Source: Methylobacterium dankookense (GTDB taxonomy: Bacteria > Pseudomonadota > Alphaproteobacteria > Rhizobiales > Beijerinckiaceae). From it: DNA of 64,000 bases. The notes beneath the pieces are model-generated. The model ran no database searches. It saw only the letters and a list, made by a program, of their open reading frames with translations, and had not been told where the DNA came from. The stretch is from positions 1-64,000 of the forward strand of contig NZ_CABFVH010000003.1 in assembly GCF_902141855.1 (NCBI RefSeq), read 5' to 3'. Both the position numbers and the translations under genes were made by a program. Below, piece by piece: positions 9,135-18,030 of the stretch (the stretch's first letter is position 1; every line of letters begins with the position of its first letter).

Positions 9135-10307
9135 TCAGGCGGATGGCGCGACGGTGTCGGCCATGCGAGCCTGCCGCGCGCCGAGCGGCTTCTGGCTGCC
9201 GACGGTTGTGTCATGCGCGGTCTGGTGCTCCATTTCGGCATTGAGCTCGGCCCCGAGCAGCACGACAGTGGTCGAGAGCCAGATCCAGGTCATGAAGCCG
9301 ATGGCGGCGCCGAGCGAGCCGTAGGTCTCGTTGTAGCTGCCGAAATTGGCGACGTACCAGGAGAACAGGCCCGACACGATCAGCCACAGCGTGCCGGCCA
9401 CTGCGCTGCCCCAGGTCACCCAGCGCCACTTCGGCTTCCTGCGGCTCGGACCGTAACGGTAGAGCACAGCCAGCGTCCCGATGACGAGGAGCAGCAGAGC
9501 GGGGAAGCGCAGAAGCGCGATGTACCAGGCCTTCTGATCGAGCCCGAGCACTTGCAGGGCGGCCGGCACCACCACGATGCCGGTCAACGCCAGCACCACG
9601 AACAGGAGCGCGCCGGCCGTGAAGGCGAGCGACTGCAGGTTGAGCATCACGAACGAACGCTTCTCCTCCTCCTCGTAGGCGATGTTGAGCGCGTCGAAGA
9701 TCGCCTTCATCCCGCCGTTCGCGCTCCAGAGCGAGATCAGAACGCTGACCACGGCGGTGAGCCCGAGCGCGGTGTCGCCTTGGTCGGTCAACCGCTTCAC
9801 CTGGCCGCCGACGATGTCGATAGCCCCGTCCGGCAGGATGCCGCGCAACTCGTTCAGGTGCGTGTTGATCGTGCTCGGGTCCGCGACTGCGCCGTAGATG
9901 GAGACGAGTGCAGCGATGGCCGGGAACAGCGCCAGGATGGCGTAGAAGGTGACGCCGGCCGCGACCAGCAGGATGCGGTCGTTGCTGAACTCCTGGTAGA
10001 GGCGCAGCCCGATGTCCTTCCAGCCCTTGGCGGGGATCTCGGAGGGCGTGTTCGCCTGTCGCCCGCGCTCCGGCTCGGCCTCGGCTACGCGAGTGGCCGC
10101 GGCCCCCTCCTGGGAGGCGGGGCCATCCTCGGTTCCGAGCTTCCGCTCGCCCGCCGAGAAGTGGCCCGCGCCGGGCGACGAACCACTGCGCCGCCTTGGC
10201 AGGGCGACTAGGCCGACGAGCGCCACGCCCAGGAATGCGGTCCACAGGGTCGAGGAGGTCTGCGGGGAGGCGGTGGCAGGAAGCGGTGGGGTAGTCTGGT
10301 CCGTCAT
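9135..10307 (-). CDS. YihY/UPF0761-family inner-membrane protein
   Basis: 390 residues. A variable hydrophilic N-terminus of about 95 residues holds one early membrane segment. The YihY/BrkB core follows, with AAGVTFYAILALFPAIAAL, several further membrane helices and a C-terminal GFMTWIWLSTTVVLLGAELN signature. The family was once called ribonuclease BN, an activity since assigned elsewhere; its true function is unknown. It is transcribed towards the hybrid kinase from 150 bases away. Confidence 0.85.
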   Translation of the reverse strand: MTDQTTPPLPATASPQTSSTLWTAFLGVALVGLVALPRRRSGSSPGAGHFSAGERKLGTEDGPASQEGAAATRVAEAEPERGRQANTPSEIPAKGWKDIGLRLYQEFSNDRILLVAAGVTFYAILALFPAIAALVSIYGAVADPSTINTHLNELRGILPDGAIDIVGGQVKRLTDQGDTALGLTAVVSVLISLWSANGGMKAIFDALNIAYEEEEKRSFVMLNLQSLAFTAGALLFVVLALTGIVVVPAALQVLGLDQKAWYIALLRFPALLLLVIGTLAVLYRYGPSRRKPKWRWVTWGSAVAGTLWLIVSGLFSWYVANFGSYNETYGSLGAAIGFMTWIWLSTTVVLLGAELNAEMEHQTAHDTTVGSQKPLGARQARMADTVAPSA

Positions 10308-10462
10308 GGCTCACCGGTGCTGCAGGGCTCACGGTCGGCCCTTGGGCATCGTCACAACGGCAATGGACACGCTTTGGTGCCCTAGGCTCGCGAACATCCC
10401 ACATGCCCCTACTGCATCGACAAAGGCCTCGGCGTCGGAGCGGTCGCCCGTCCGCTCACGCC

Positions 10463-10929
10463 CTATCTAGAACCCGACCCGATCAAGCGTGGCAGGCTAG
10501 AGCTGTTGCCGATCAGGTTGGATCGTATGCGTCGTATCCTGCCGCTGTCAGGCAGTTGCGGCAGGCCTTTGGTGTAAGGCTGTCGAGGGCGGATCGGATT
10601 GCCGCTTTCAGATCTGGAAGCGTCCGCGCGGCGGCTTTGCGCAGGTCGGCTTTGAGCTTGGCGAAGATCTGTTATCGGGTTGAGGTCCGGCGAGTAGGGC
10701 GGAAGATAGAGCAACTTGGCGCCCGCCGCCTGGATGGCTTCGCGCACGCCGGCCACCTTGTGAGCGGCGAGGTTGTCCATGATCACCGTGTCACCCCGCT
10801 TCAGCACGGGCACCAGGGTGTCGGTGACGTAGGCCCGGAAGCGCTGGCCGTTGGTGGCTCCGTCGAACAGGACCGTGGCCGCCACCCCGCTGGTGCGCAG
10901 GGCCGCGGTGACGGTGGTGGTCTTCCAAT
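10463..10929 (-). pseudogene. IS630-family transposase, C-terminal part with a frameshift
   Basis: In-frame sequence from the IS110 junction reads HWKTTTVTAALRTSGVAATV, VIMDNLAAHKVAGVRE and YLPPYSPDLNPI. A two-base loss at about 10671-10676 then throws it out of frame, just before the catalytic EQIFAKLK expected from the homologue at 4150. The N-terminal half is at 12291-12828, beyond an inserted IS110 element. Confidence 0.8.
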
Positions 10930-11003
10930 GATGGGGTGGACGCCCCCCGACGGCATCGACGTGCCAGGATGGTGGTGTTGAGAGCCATCAGAGGGAGGCG
11001 TCC

Positions 11004-12029
11004 GTGACAGAGGCTACCACCATCGGCCTGGATCTGGCCAAAAATGTCTTCCAGGCCCACGGCGCGGATGCCGCCGGCGCGCCGGTGTTCCGCAAGAAGT
11101 TGCGACGCGATCAGGTGCTGGCCTTCTTCGCCGCCCAGCCGCCTTGCGTCGTGGCGATGGAGGCTTGCCCTGGCGCCCACCATTGGGGCCGAGAGATCGG
11201 CAGGCTCGGCCACGCGGTCAAGCTGATCGCGCCGGCCTACGTGAAGCCCTTCGTCAAGCGGCAGAAGAACGATGCGGCCGATGCCGAAGCGATCTGCGAG
11301 GCCGCGCAGCGCCCGACCATGCGGTTCGTCGCCGTGAAGAGCGAGGCCAAGCAGGCCGCTGCGGCGATCTTCCGAGCCCGCGATGTACTGGTCGGCCAGC
11401 GCACCCAGCTCATCAACGCGTTGCGCGGCCATCTCGCCGAATACGGCCTGATCGCGCCACAGGGCCCCGCCCACATTGAGCGGCTGATCGCCCAGATCGA
11501 GGATCCCGACTCGGGCATCCCGCCGGCCGCCCGAGCCTGCCTCGCCGTGCTTGTTGGCACGCTGCGCCATCTGCAGGAGCAAACCGCGGCGCTCGACGCC
11601 GAGATCGCGGCACGCGCCAAGGCCGACGAGACGGCCAGGCGGCTGATGAGCGTGCCCGGCATCGGTCCGCTGATCGCCACCGCCATCGAGGCGCTGGCCC
11701 CGCCGACCGGGACATTCCGCTCAGGCCGGGACTTCGCCGCCTGGGTCGGGCTGACGCCGGTGCAGCGCTCGACCGGCGGCAAGGAGCGCCTTGGCCGCAC
11801 CTCGCGCATGGGCGAGCGCACGTTGCGCCGCCTGCTGATCATCGCTGCCAGCGCGGTGGTGCGCTGGGCCAAACGCAAGGGCGTGCCGTCCGACTCGTGG
11901 CTGGGCCGGATGCTGGCGCGCAAGCCGCCGATGCTGGTTATCGTGGCCGTGGCGAACAAGAACGCGCGCATCGCGTGGGCCCTTCTGACGAAGGGCGGGG
12001 TCTACCGAGCTCCGGCCGTCACCGCGTAG
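11004..12029 (+). CDS. IS110-family transposase (DEDD recombinase)
   Basis: 341 residues. The RuvC-like DEDD domain is N-terminal: GLDLAKNVFQAHG (Asp), VAMEACPGAHHW (Glu), and KNDAADAEAICEAA with its paired Asp residues. The Tnp2/transposase_20 domain is C-terminal (MSVPGIGPLIATAI, FAAWVGLTPVQRSTGGKERLG), with the conserved catalytic-Ser region near its start. The family excises and reinserts through a circular intermediate guided by an element-encoded RNA. A good ribosome-binding site (GGAGGCG) precedes the ATG. It looks intact. Confidence 0.92.
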   Translation: MTEATTIGLDLAKNVFQAHGADAAGAPVFRKKLRRDQVLAFFAAQPPCVVAMEACPGAHHWGREIGRLGHAVKLIAPAYVKPFVKRQKNDAADAEAICEAAQRPTMRFVAVKSEAKQAAAAIFRARDVLVGQRTQLINALRGHLAEYGLIAPQGPAHIERLIAQIEDPDSGIPPAARACLAVLVGTLRHLQEQTAALDAEIAARAKADETARRLMSVPGIGPLIATAIEALAPPTGTFRSGRDFAAWVGLTPVQRSTGGKERLGRTSRMGERTLRRLLIIAASAVVRWAKRKGVPSDSWLGRMLARKPPMLVIVAVANKNARIAWALLTKGGVYRAPAVTA

Positions 12030-12289
12030 GCGGGGCGGACGCGAGGCTGTCGGAGGGCGTGAGGAGGTCGACGGACAGGTATGGCGCAACGTCGGTGAGG
12101 CGGGGTCGGGAGAACCAGGCGCACGGGTAGCGCTTCGAGCGCGCTGTAGTGATGTGGTCCCGATCCTCGCACTCCCATACGGGCCCGCGGCACATGATCC
12201 GCCGCATCAGAGGCCGGACACATGGCAGCACCTGATCACGCGCAGCGCCTGTACAGAGATTTTGCTTGCACCCCAGGGGGCGTCCACAC
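12030..12289 (+). ncRNA. Candidate bridge/seek-RNA region of the IS110-family element
   Basis: A 260-base non-coding segment between the transposase stop and the right end. In IS1111-type elements the guide RNA is encoded on the 3' side of the gene, and this is the only stretch long enough. The second IS110 element in the window has a matching 280-base 3' segment. I did not fold it or find the target- and donor-binding loops, so this is placement by analogy. Confidence 0.45.
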
Positions 12290-12290
12290 A

Positions 12291-12828
12291 TGGCCGTGCG
12301 GGACAGCGACACGGCAACGCTCACCGCGCACGGCCCAGCCGTAGCGGCGGACCATGTTGGTGGTGGTCGCCGTCTCATCGAGGAAGACGAGCCTGTCCGG
12401 GTCGAGTTCGTCCTGAGCCTCGAACCAGTCCTCGCGCTCGGCTTTCACGTCCGGTCGCTGCTGCTCGGCGGCGTGAAGCGTGTTTTTTTGTGCGTGACGG
12501 CGTGGCGCTGGAAGAAGCGCGACAGGCCGCTCTCGCTGGTGGCGATCCCGCGTTCGGCCAGCAGGGCGCGCACCTCCGATAGGGTGAGCATCGGTCGATC
12601 CAAGCGCAGTTTGAGGATCAGTTCGGCTTGCGCTTCGAGGTGCTGCGAGCGTCGGTCGCCACCCTGCGGCTTGGCCGCCACCCGGCCTTCCCGCTCGAAG
12701 CTCTCCTGCCAGCGGATAGCGCTGGCGGGACTGACCCCGAACCGCTCGGCGGCCTGACGGCGCGAGGCGCCCTCGGACACGGCCTTCACGACGCGCTCGC
12801 GCAGATCCGATGACAACGGTGACCCCAT
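12291..12828 (-). pseudogene. IS630-family transposase, N-terminal part
   Basis: Starts at ATG 12828 behind AGGAGGATCG: MGSPLSSDLRERVVKAV, then an HTH (SRRQAAERFGVSPASAIRW), ending near THKKTRF. A second frame, overlapping by four bases (12445-12448), continues MKAEREDWFEAQDELDPDRL, VFLDETATTTNMVRRYGW (first catalytic Asp) and CRVAVPHGH. Here the IS110 interrupts it. Two overlapping frames occur naturally in some IS630 elements, so that break alone need not be damage. The rest is at 10463-10929. Confidence 0.8.
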
Positions 12829-12961
12829 CGATCCTCCTATCGAGAGGACCAAAGGGAATTAGATCTCGCCTCGTCAGGGAACCCCAACCGACTCACAGAG
12901 GTCCAGGCTGTGTGAAAACGCCCTGATCTGGTAGAGTAAATCCCGATCTGGGGAGTTCGGG

Positions 12962-13453
12962 ATGAAGCGCTTCATCGCAGGCGAGGATCGTCAGCAGATC
13001 ACGCTCCTTCCCGACTGTCTGGACGACTACATCACCGCCGACAATCCGGTTCGCCTCGTCGAAGTGTTCGTCGATGAGCTCGATCTGGGCGCGCTCGGCT
13101 TCGCGGGCGCGGTACCGGAGGCCACGGGCCGTCCGGCCTACCATCCAGCGACTCTGCTGAAGATCTACGTGTACGGCTACCTCAACCGCGTTCCGTCGAG
13201 CCGGCGCCTCGAACGCGAGAGCCAGCGCAACATCGAACTGATCTGGCTGACCGGCCGGCTGATGCCCGACTTCAAGACGCTGGCCGACTTCCGCAAGGAT
13301 AATGGCCCAGCCATCCAGGCCGCCTGCGCGCAGTTCGTGATGCTGTGCCGCCGGCTGAACCTGTTCAGCAAGGCCGTCGTCGCGGTTGACGGCAGCAAGT
13401 TCAAGGCGGTCAAACGAGCACTCGCGCGCCAGGACATGGAGCCGATTGGCTGA
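12962..13453 (+). pseudogene. IS1182/IS5-like transposase, N-terminal fragment
   Basis: 163 residues beginning MKRFIAGEDRQQITLLPDCL, with the DUF772 region (YHPATLLKIYVYGYLNRVPS, SRRLERESQRNIELIWL) and the first catalytic block VVAVDGSKFKAVKR. The sequence then departs from the family and stops, so the catalytic C-terminus is missing. The upstream CTGTGTGAAAACGCCC near 12908 looks like the left end of the element. Confidence 0.8.
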
Positions 13454-13833
13454 GGGAGGGCCTATCAGTCGGACGTCATGTTCCGAGGTGACCTGAAGGC
13501 CGGCCGCCTGGGGGCGTGCTGCGAAGTTGCTCGCCGCCACCGGCCCCCACAGACCGTCGAGCCAGCCCGAGGACGCGTGCGCGCTACGTCTGACCGCCCG
13601 CGGCAACAATGTCGGCTTCCAAGCGCCAAGGCAGAGACAGCTCACCACCCCATCCGGAACTTCGACGTTGTCAACTCGAAGGTCTGCTTGGGGTCAGGAG
13701 CTCCGGCACAGCCGGGAGGCACTGAAAGTCCGAGTGGGTTCGTCAGCGGCCCCACGGCGAGACGCCAAGCGAGCCGGGCATGTGCATAGGCGGGAATGCC
13801 AGCCTGCTCGGTCCTGCTCGGGCGCGGCACGAG
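13454..13833. other. Gap without a recognised gene
   Basis: About 380 bases between the IS1182-like fragment and the GntR regulator. No frame here has a family motif or a convincing ribosome-binding site, and no repeat or hairpin stood out. Confidence 0.5.
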
Positions 13834-14586
13834 CTAGACGTCGAGGGTCTTGCGAGCGAAGCTCTCGATGTAATCCACGAGCTTGTCCGACGCGGCGCCG
13901 GCGGCGTCGACGTCGCGTCGGGCGACCGCTTCGCAGACGTCGGCGTGGAGATTGGCGGTCAGCGGCAGGTCGGCCGCCTGCTTGTAGTGCTGGTACCAGA
14001 AACGCCGTGACAGGCCCGCCATGCTCTCCAGGGAGCGCACCGCGAACTCGTTGCGCGAGGCCGTCGCGATGAGATCGTTGAACTGACGATCCAGGCGCAT
14101 GAACGCCAAGTCATCCGACGCCGAGGCCGCCTCCCGCATGTCCTGGGCGATTCCGGCAAAGACGTCCCGCTCCTCCTTCGTGGACCGCTCCGCAGCGAGG
14201 CGGGCGATCAATCGTTCCAAGACACGTCTGGTCTCCAGCAGGCGCAGCTGCGTGCGCACGTTGATGTCGGAGACGAGGATGCCGCGACGCGGCATGACCA
14301 CAACGAGGCCGTCACGGGCGAGACGCTGCAGGGCTTCCCGGATCGGGGTGCGCCCGATCCCGAGGCGCTGGACCAGGTTCTGCTCGCCGAGCACCATGCC
14401 GGGCGGGAGCGCGAGCGTCGTGATCATCTCCTCCAACTGCTGGTAGGCCCTGTCGGTCAGTGTCAGGTCAGGTAGGTCTTCGCCGCCGGCCGCCCCATCG
14501 GGCGCATCCTTCACGGCCTTCCTGGCCCTTTTCTCGCCGTTCTTCGCGGCACGGACCGACGCCGTCTTCCCGGTCACGTAGTTCAT
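13834..14586 (-). CDS. GntR-family regulator with FCD domain
   Basis: 250 residues. A charged N-terminal extension of about 40 residues is followed by a winged helix (VLGEQNLVQRLGIGRTPIRE, ALQRLARDGLVVVMPRRGI) and an all-helical FCD ligand domain with metal-site residues in FMRLDRQFNDLI and, near the end, NLHADVCEAVARRDVDAA. FCD regulators usually repress adjacent catabolic or transport genes until a small organic acid binds. It is divergent from the MFS gene. The 160-base shared region holds CTGATATATC at 14674, repeated before the hydroxylase operon. Confidence 0.92.
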   Translation of the reverse strand: MNYVTGKTASVRAAKNGEKRARKAVKDAPDGAAGGEDLPDLTLTDRAYQQLEEMITTLALPPGMVLGEQNLVQRLGIGRTPIREALQRLARDGLVVVMPRRGILVSDINVRTQLRLLETRRVLERLIARLAAERSTKEERDVFAGIAQDMREAASASDDLAFMRLDRQFNDLIATASRNEFAVRSLESMAGLSRRFWYQHYKQAADLPLTANLHADVCEAVARRDVDAAGAASDKLVDYIESFARKTLDV

Positions 14587-14673
14587 GGACTCCCCCTGCC
14601 TAGCCCGGTCCGCTCACCACGCCCCCTGATGGCTGCATGGTGCCGCGCGCTTCTCTGCGCAAGAGTCATACCG

Positions 14674-14685
14674 CTGATATATCTT
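14674..14685. promoter_or_regulatory. Candidate GntR operator half-palindrome between gntR and MFS gene
   Basis: CTGATATATCTT in the divergent promoter region. Ten of its twelve bases match the perfect palindrome CTGATATATCAG at 16244-16255. A shared site beside a GntR gene suggests one regulon. No binding evidence is available. Confidence 0.6.
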
Positions 14686-14748
14686 GCGTAGATTAGAAGT
14701 ATCCTGCAAAAATGCCGGGCGCATACTAAGAACGTAGGGAGGCATGAG

Positions 14749-16173
14749 ATGGTAGGGCAAATTGCGATACCCACCGGCGACGCACTACCGGAACGGGCTA
14801 CGACTGAGATCCCCGCTCTTGTCGCGGCAGGATCAAGCGCGGTGATCGCGGCACGGCTGGAGCGCCTGCCGATGACGCAGTTCCAGCGCAACATCTTCCT
14901 CATCATCGCGACCGCATGGTTCTTCGACTCAATCGACCTCGGCTCGCTCACCTTCCTGCTCGGCTCGATCAAGACGGAGTTCGGCCTCTCGACCGCTCAG
15001 GCGGGCCTGCTCTCCAGTATGAGCTTCATCGGCATGTTTCTGGGGGCGGGCATCTCAGGGATGCTCGCCGACCGCTTTGGCCGGAAGGTCGTCTTCCAGG
15101 TCAGCATGATCTTCTGGGGTCTGGGCAGCGTCTGGTGCGCCTACGCGCCCGATGCGACCGCGCTCGGCTACGCGCGCCTGCTCCTCGGCTTCGGCATGGG
15201 CATGGAGTTCCCGGTGGCTCTCGCCATCGTCTCGGAGTTCCTACCGACGGCCAACCGCGGCCGCTATCTCGCAATCATGGAGGGCTTCTGGCCGCTCGGC
15301 TTCATCGCCGCGGGCTGCCTCAGCTACGTGCTGCTGAGCTACTTCGATTGGCGGGCCGTGTTCCTCGCGCAGGCAGTGCCGGCGTTGTTCCTGTTCGCGA
15401 TACGGTTCTTCGTTCCCGAATCACCCCGCTGGCTTGCTGATCGCGGTCGCTACGAGGAGGCGGACCGCGTTATGCGTGAGATCGAGGCGAAGGTGGCAGC
15501 GCGCCTCGACGGGCGGTCGCTGTCCGAGCCGAAGGTCCTCCCCGCACAGGCCCAGGGGGAACGTCGCTTCTCGTTCCTCGAACTTTGGAGCCCGGGCTAC
15601 GCCAGCCGCACGGTCATGATCTGGCTGACTTGGTTCTTCGCGCTGCTGGGCTTCTACGGGCTGACCACCTGGCTCGGCGCACTCCTCCAGGAGGCCGGGC
15701 ACAGCGTTACCAAGTCCGTGGTCTACACCATCCTCATCTCGCTGGCGGGCGTCCCAGGTTTCATCACCTCGGCGATCCTGGTCGAGCGCTGGGGCCGCAA
15801 GCCCACCGCCGTCCTGATGCTCCTCGGCAGCGCGGTCGCGGCCTATCTCTACGGCCACTCGCCCTCGTTCGGTTGGCTGATCGCTTTCGGGCTGGTGATG
15901 CAGTTCTTCCTGTTCGGCATGTGGTCGGTGCTCTACGCGTACACCCCCGAGCTCTATCCGACACGGGCGCGGGCCACCGGCGCCGGGTGCGCCTCGGCGG
16001 TCGGCCGGGTCGGCTCGCTCATCGGGCCCTACGCCATCGGCATCATCCTACCGACGCTCGGCCATGGCGGGGTGTTCGCGCTGGGTGCCGGCTCCTTCGT
16101 GATCGCGGCCGCGAGCGTCGGCATTCTCGGTATCGAGACCAAGGGCAAGTCGCTCGAAGCGATCTCGCACTGA
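14749..16173 (+). CDS. MFS transporter, sugar/aromatic-acid type
   Basis: 474 residues with twelve predicted membrane helices. The MFS signature is between helices 2 and 3 (GMLADRFGRKVVFQ), with a related loop VERWGRKPTAVLML after helix 8. A 45-residue cytosolic N-terminus precedes helix 1 (IFLIIATAWFFDSIDLGSLT), whose DSID resembles the aromatic-acid/H+ symporter branch. AGGGAGG sits just before the ATG. It is divergent from gntR and 70 bases upstream of the operator-controlled hydroxylase operon, so it probably imports that pathway's substrate. Substrate unknown. Confidence 0.88.
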   Translation: MVGQIAIPTGDALPERATTEIPALVAAGSSAVIAARLERLPMTQFQRNIFLIIATAWFFDSIDLGSLTFLLGSIKTEFGLSTAQAGLLSSMSFIGMFLGAGISGMLADRFGRKVVFQVSMIFWGLGSVWCAYAPDATALGYARLLLGFGMGMEFPVALAIVSEFLPTANRGRYLAIMEGFWPLGFIAAGCLSYVLLSYFDWRAVFLAQAVPALFLFAIRFFVPESPRWLADRGRYEEADRVMREIEAKVAARLDGRSLSEPKVLPAQAQGERRFSFLELWSPGYASRTVMIWLTWFFALLGFYGLTTWLGALLQEAGHSVTKSVVYTILISLAGVPGFITSAILVERWGRKPTAVLMLLGSAVAAYLYGHSPSFGWLIAFGLVMQFFLFGMWSVLYAYTPELYPTRARATGAGCASAVGRVGSLIGPYAIGIILPTLGHGGVFALGAGSFVIAAASVGILGIETKGKSLEAISH

Positions 16174-16236
16174 CCGGCCAGACGGGAACGCCGTGCGCAT
16201 GCGTTCCCGCTGATCCGCCGATCCGGCATGATACTG

Positions 16237-16264
16237 TTGACAACTGATATATCAGTGGTGTTTT
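16237..16264 (+). promoter_or_regulatory. Promoter with embedded GntR-type palindrome
   Basis: A TTGACA -35 element at 16237-16242 is followed by the perfect palindrome CTGATATATCAG at 16244-16255, in the spacer where a repressor would block polymerase. The -10 would fall near 16260. The same core lies before the MFS gene. It controls the leader ORF and the hydroxylase-to-panB operon. Confidence 0.65.
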
Positions 16265-16290
16265 CTGCGAAACAAACCTGGGAGGGCGTC

Positions 16291-16476
16291 ATGTGCCAGA
16301 CGGATCGCAACGCGGAAGACGGCCAGCGTCGCCCCGTATGTCGGGGATGCGGCGGATGTCCTGCCGACAAGCTCGTGTCTCCCGGGCGTCCCACGGCCAG
16401 GGAGCGGATCCGATCCCTGGCCGTGGCCGGACCTACCCTTCAAACGAACCCCGTCGTGGCGATGGCGCCCTGCTGA
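16291..16476 (+). CDS. Small Cys-containing ORF, possible leader peptide
   Basis: 61 codons starting at ATG 16291 behind a near-ideal ribosome-binding site (GGGAGGGCGTC). The product begins MCQTDRNAEDG and contains CRGCGGC. Its 3' half spans the 13-bp hairpin at 16391-16426. It sits between the operator-bearing promoter and the hydroxylase gene and ends 62 bases before it. No family is recognised. It could be a genuine small protein or a leader whose translation affects the hairpin. The ribosome-binding site supports translation; the function is inference. Confidence 0.45.
   Translation: MCQTDRNAEDGQRRPVCRGCGGCPADKLVSPGRPTARERIRSLAVAGPTLQTNPVVAMAPC
16391..16426 (+). promoter_or_regulatory. 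Strong leader hairpin upstream of the hydroxylase operon
   Basis: CCACGGCCAGGGA (16391-16403) and TCCCTGGCCGTGG (16414-16426) form a perfect 13-bp stem with a 10-base loop that is itself GATC-palindromic. No U-run follows, so it is not a standard terminator. It may be an attenuator, RNA stabiliser or processing site within the transcript leader. Confidence 0.55.
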
Positions 16477-16538
16477 ACATCGTCACGGAAGCGGTCGTTG
16501 CGGCCGCCCCAAGAGCCAGCGAACAAAGGAGAGGCGAA

Positions 16539-17330
16539 ATGGAACTCGCAGTCACCAAGATGAGCGAGCGGCAGAGAAACTACCGGGCCAACTATCGGCA
16601 GCGCGTTGCGGGCTGGTACAACGGCTTCCTGCACATCGCCATCATCTACACAATCGGTCTGACGGCGCTGTACATCTACATCTCGAACATCAAGTCGCCG
16701 ACCTGGGCGGAGCTCGCTACGGTGCCGGTCGTGTTCCTGTTCTGCAACTTCTTCGAGTGGTGGCTGCACCGCTACGTGATGCATCGCCCGCAGAGCAACC
16801 CGATCGGTCGCGCCGTCTACAACCGGCACACCCTCCAGCACCATCAGTTCTTCACCGACCACGAGATGCGCTTCGCCGACCATCGCGATTACCGGGTGAC
16901 GTTCTTCCCGCCCTACGCGCTGGCGACCTTCACGCTCATGTCGATTCCGGGCGCCATCGTGCTCGGCAACGTGTTCACGCCGAACGTCGGCTGGCTGTTC
17001 ATCACCACGACGACCAGCATCTACATGATCTACGAGTTCATGCACTTCTGCTGCCACGTCGAGGACAACTGGTTCGTTCGCAACATGCCGTTCATCAACA
17101 CGAACCGGCGCCACCACACCGCGCACCACGACCAATCGATCATGATGGAGCGGAACATGAACCTGACGTTCCCGATCATGGACTGGCTGTTCGGCACCTC
17201 GGACCTCAATCGCGGCCTGCTCGGGACGCTCTTCAACGGGTACGACACGCGCCACGTGAAGACCGACATGCGTAAGACTTCGCGTACCCCGGGCGCCGCC
17301 GAGCCCGGCGCGATGCAGCCGGCCGAGTAA
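16539..17330 (+). CDS. Fatty acid hydroxylase / sterol desaturase-superfamily membrane enzyme
   Basis: 263 residues, start ATG 16539 behind AAAGGAGAGGCGAA. Four or five membrane helices surround the histidine clusters that bind a di-iron centre: HRYVMH (HX4H), RHTLQHHQFF (HX3HH) and RRHHTAHHD (HX2HH). Enzymes of this superfamily use O2 to hydroxylate or desaturate lipids, sterols or carotenoids in the inner membrane. It is the first large gene of an operon with two small membrane proteins, a DUF6166-like protein and PanB. The substrate is not predictable from sequence. Confidence 0.88.
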   Translation: MELAVTKMSERQRNYRANYRQRVAGWYNGFLHIAIIYTIGLTALYIYISNIKSPTWAELATVPVVFLFCNFFEWWLHRYVMHRPQSNPIGRAVYNRHTLQHHQFFTDHEMRFADHRDYRVTFFPPYALATFTLMSIPGAIVLGNVFTPNVGWLFITTTTSIYMIYEFMHFCCHVEDNWFVRNMPFINTNRRHHTAHHDQSIMMERNMNLTFPIMDWLFGTSDLNRGLLGTLFNGYDTRHVKTDMRKTSRTPGAAEPGAMQPAE

Positions 17331-17393
17331 GCCCCCGCCACATGCGACGTGCGGCGCCAACGGGGCTCCGCCCCGACATCTGAGAGATCCTCC

Positions 17394-17783
17394 ATGAGCA
17401 TGATCGAACCGAACGTCGCCGCCCTCGCGTGGTTCGCCCTCTTCGCCGGCGTCGCCAGCGTCGGCTTCTACGTCCTCACGGGTATGTTCCCGCTCGAAAC
17501 CCGCCCCGACCTGAAGGGCCGACCGCTCGGCCTGCTGCTGCTGGCGGCCAACGTCGTGCTTCTGCTGGCGCTGGTCGGGGGCGGCCTCGCCTACGGTGCC
17601 GCCAACCTGCGCTGGACGAGCCTCGTCATCGTGGGCGGCCTGGCCGTCCTGTTCGCCCCGGGGCTGTTCAACGTCTGGCCCCAGCCCTGGCGTGACGGAA
17701 TGGCCGGGCTTGCCATCATGCTGGCCGGGCTCGGCGGCGCGCTCGGCCTGCTACAGCAGGTCGGCTCCGTCTTCACGCTGTAA
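17394..17783 (+). CDS. Four-helix membrane protein of unknown function
   Basis: 129 residues, start ATG 17394. Four hydrophobic helices are separated by short loops (ALAWFALFAGVASVGFYVL, LGLLLLAANVVLLLALVG, SLVIVGGLAVLFAPGLF, GLAIMLAGLGGALGLL), with a conserved-looking NVWPQPWRDG loop. No family recognised. Lying 63 bases after the hydroxylase gene, it may be an accessory subunit of that membrane enzyme. Confidence 0.75.
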   Translation: MSMIEPNVAALAWFALFAGVASVGFYVLTGMFPLETRPDLKGRPLGLLLLAANVVLLLALVGGGLAYGAANLRWTSLVIVGGLAVLFAPGLFNVWPQPWRDGMAGLAIMLAGLGGALGLLQQVGSVFTL

Positions 17784-17811
17784 GCAAGACCACCGATCTG
17801 GGAGGAATCCG

Positions 17812-18030
17812 ATGCCGTTTCCCATCAAGTTAGGCTTGTCCGTCGCTGTCGCCTTGGCCGCGCTCGCGGGGTGGTTCTACATGGGCTACCTCGGCCAAGT
17901 CGGCCCGCGCTGGGCCGTGGCCTTCCTCGGCCCCTTCATGGTCGTCAGCCTCTGGATCTTCCCCGAGGTGATGCGCTCCCGCTCCGACGGCCGTACCCCG
18001 CGTCACCAGATGAGGGAGGCCCGGTCGTGA
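17812..18030 (+). CDS. Small two-helix membrane protein
   Basis: 72 residues, start ATG 17812 behind GGGAGGAATCC. Two hydrophobic helices (LGLSVAVALAALAGWFYMGY and AVAFLGPFMVVSLWIFPEVM) end in a basic, hydrophilic tail (RSRSDGRTPRHQMREARS). No family is recognised. Its stop overlaps the GTG start of the next gene (GTGA), indicating translational coupling inside the operon. Confidence 0.7.
   Translation: MPFPIKLGLSVAVALAALAGWFYMGYLGQVGPRWAVAFLGPFMVVSLWIFPEVMRSRSDGRTPRHQMREARS

Larger units (their letters stand above)
10931..12290 (+). mobile_element. IS110-family (IS1111-like) insertion sequence
   Basis: A 1.36-kb element inserted into the IS630 transposase gene. Subterminal inverted repeats GTGGACGCCCCC (10936-10947) and GGGGGCGTCCAC (12276-12287) lie a few bases inside the ends. 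This is an IS1111-group trait. Between the transposase stop (12029) and the right end are about 260 non-coding bases. The split IS630 reading frame resumes cleanly on the far side, which places the boundaries to within a few bases. Confidence 0.8.
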
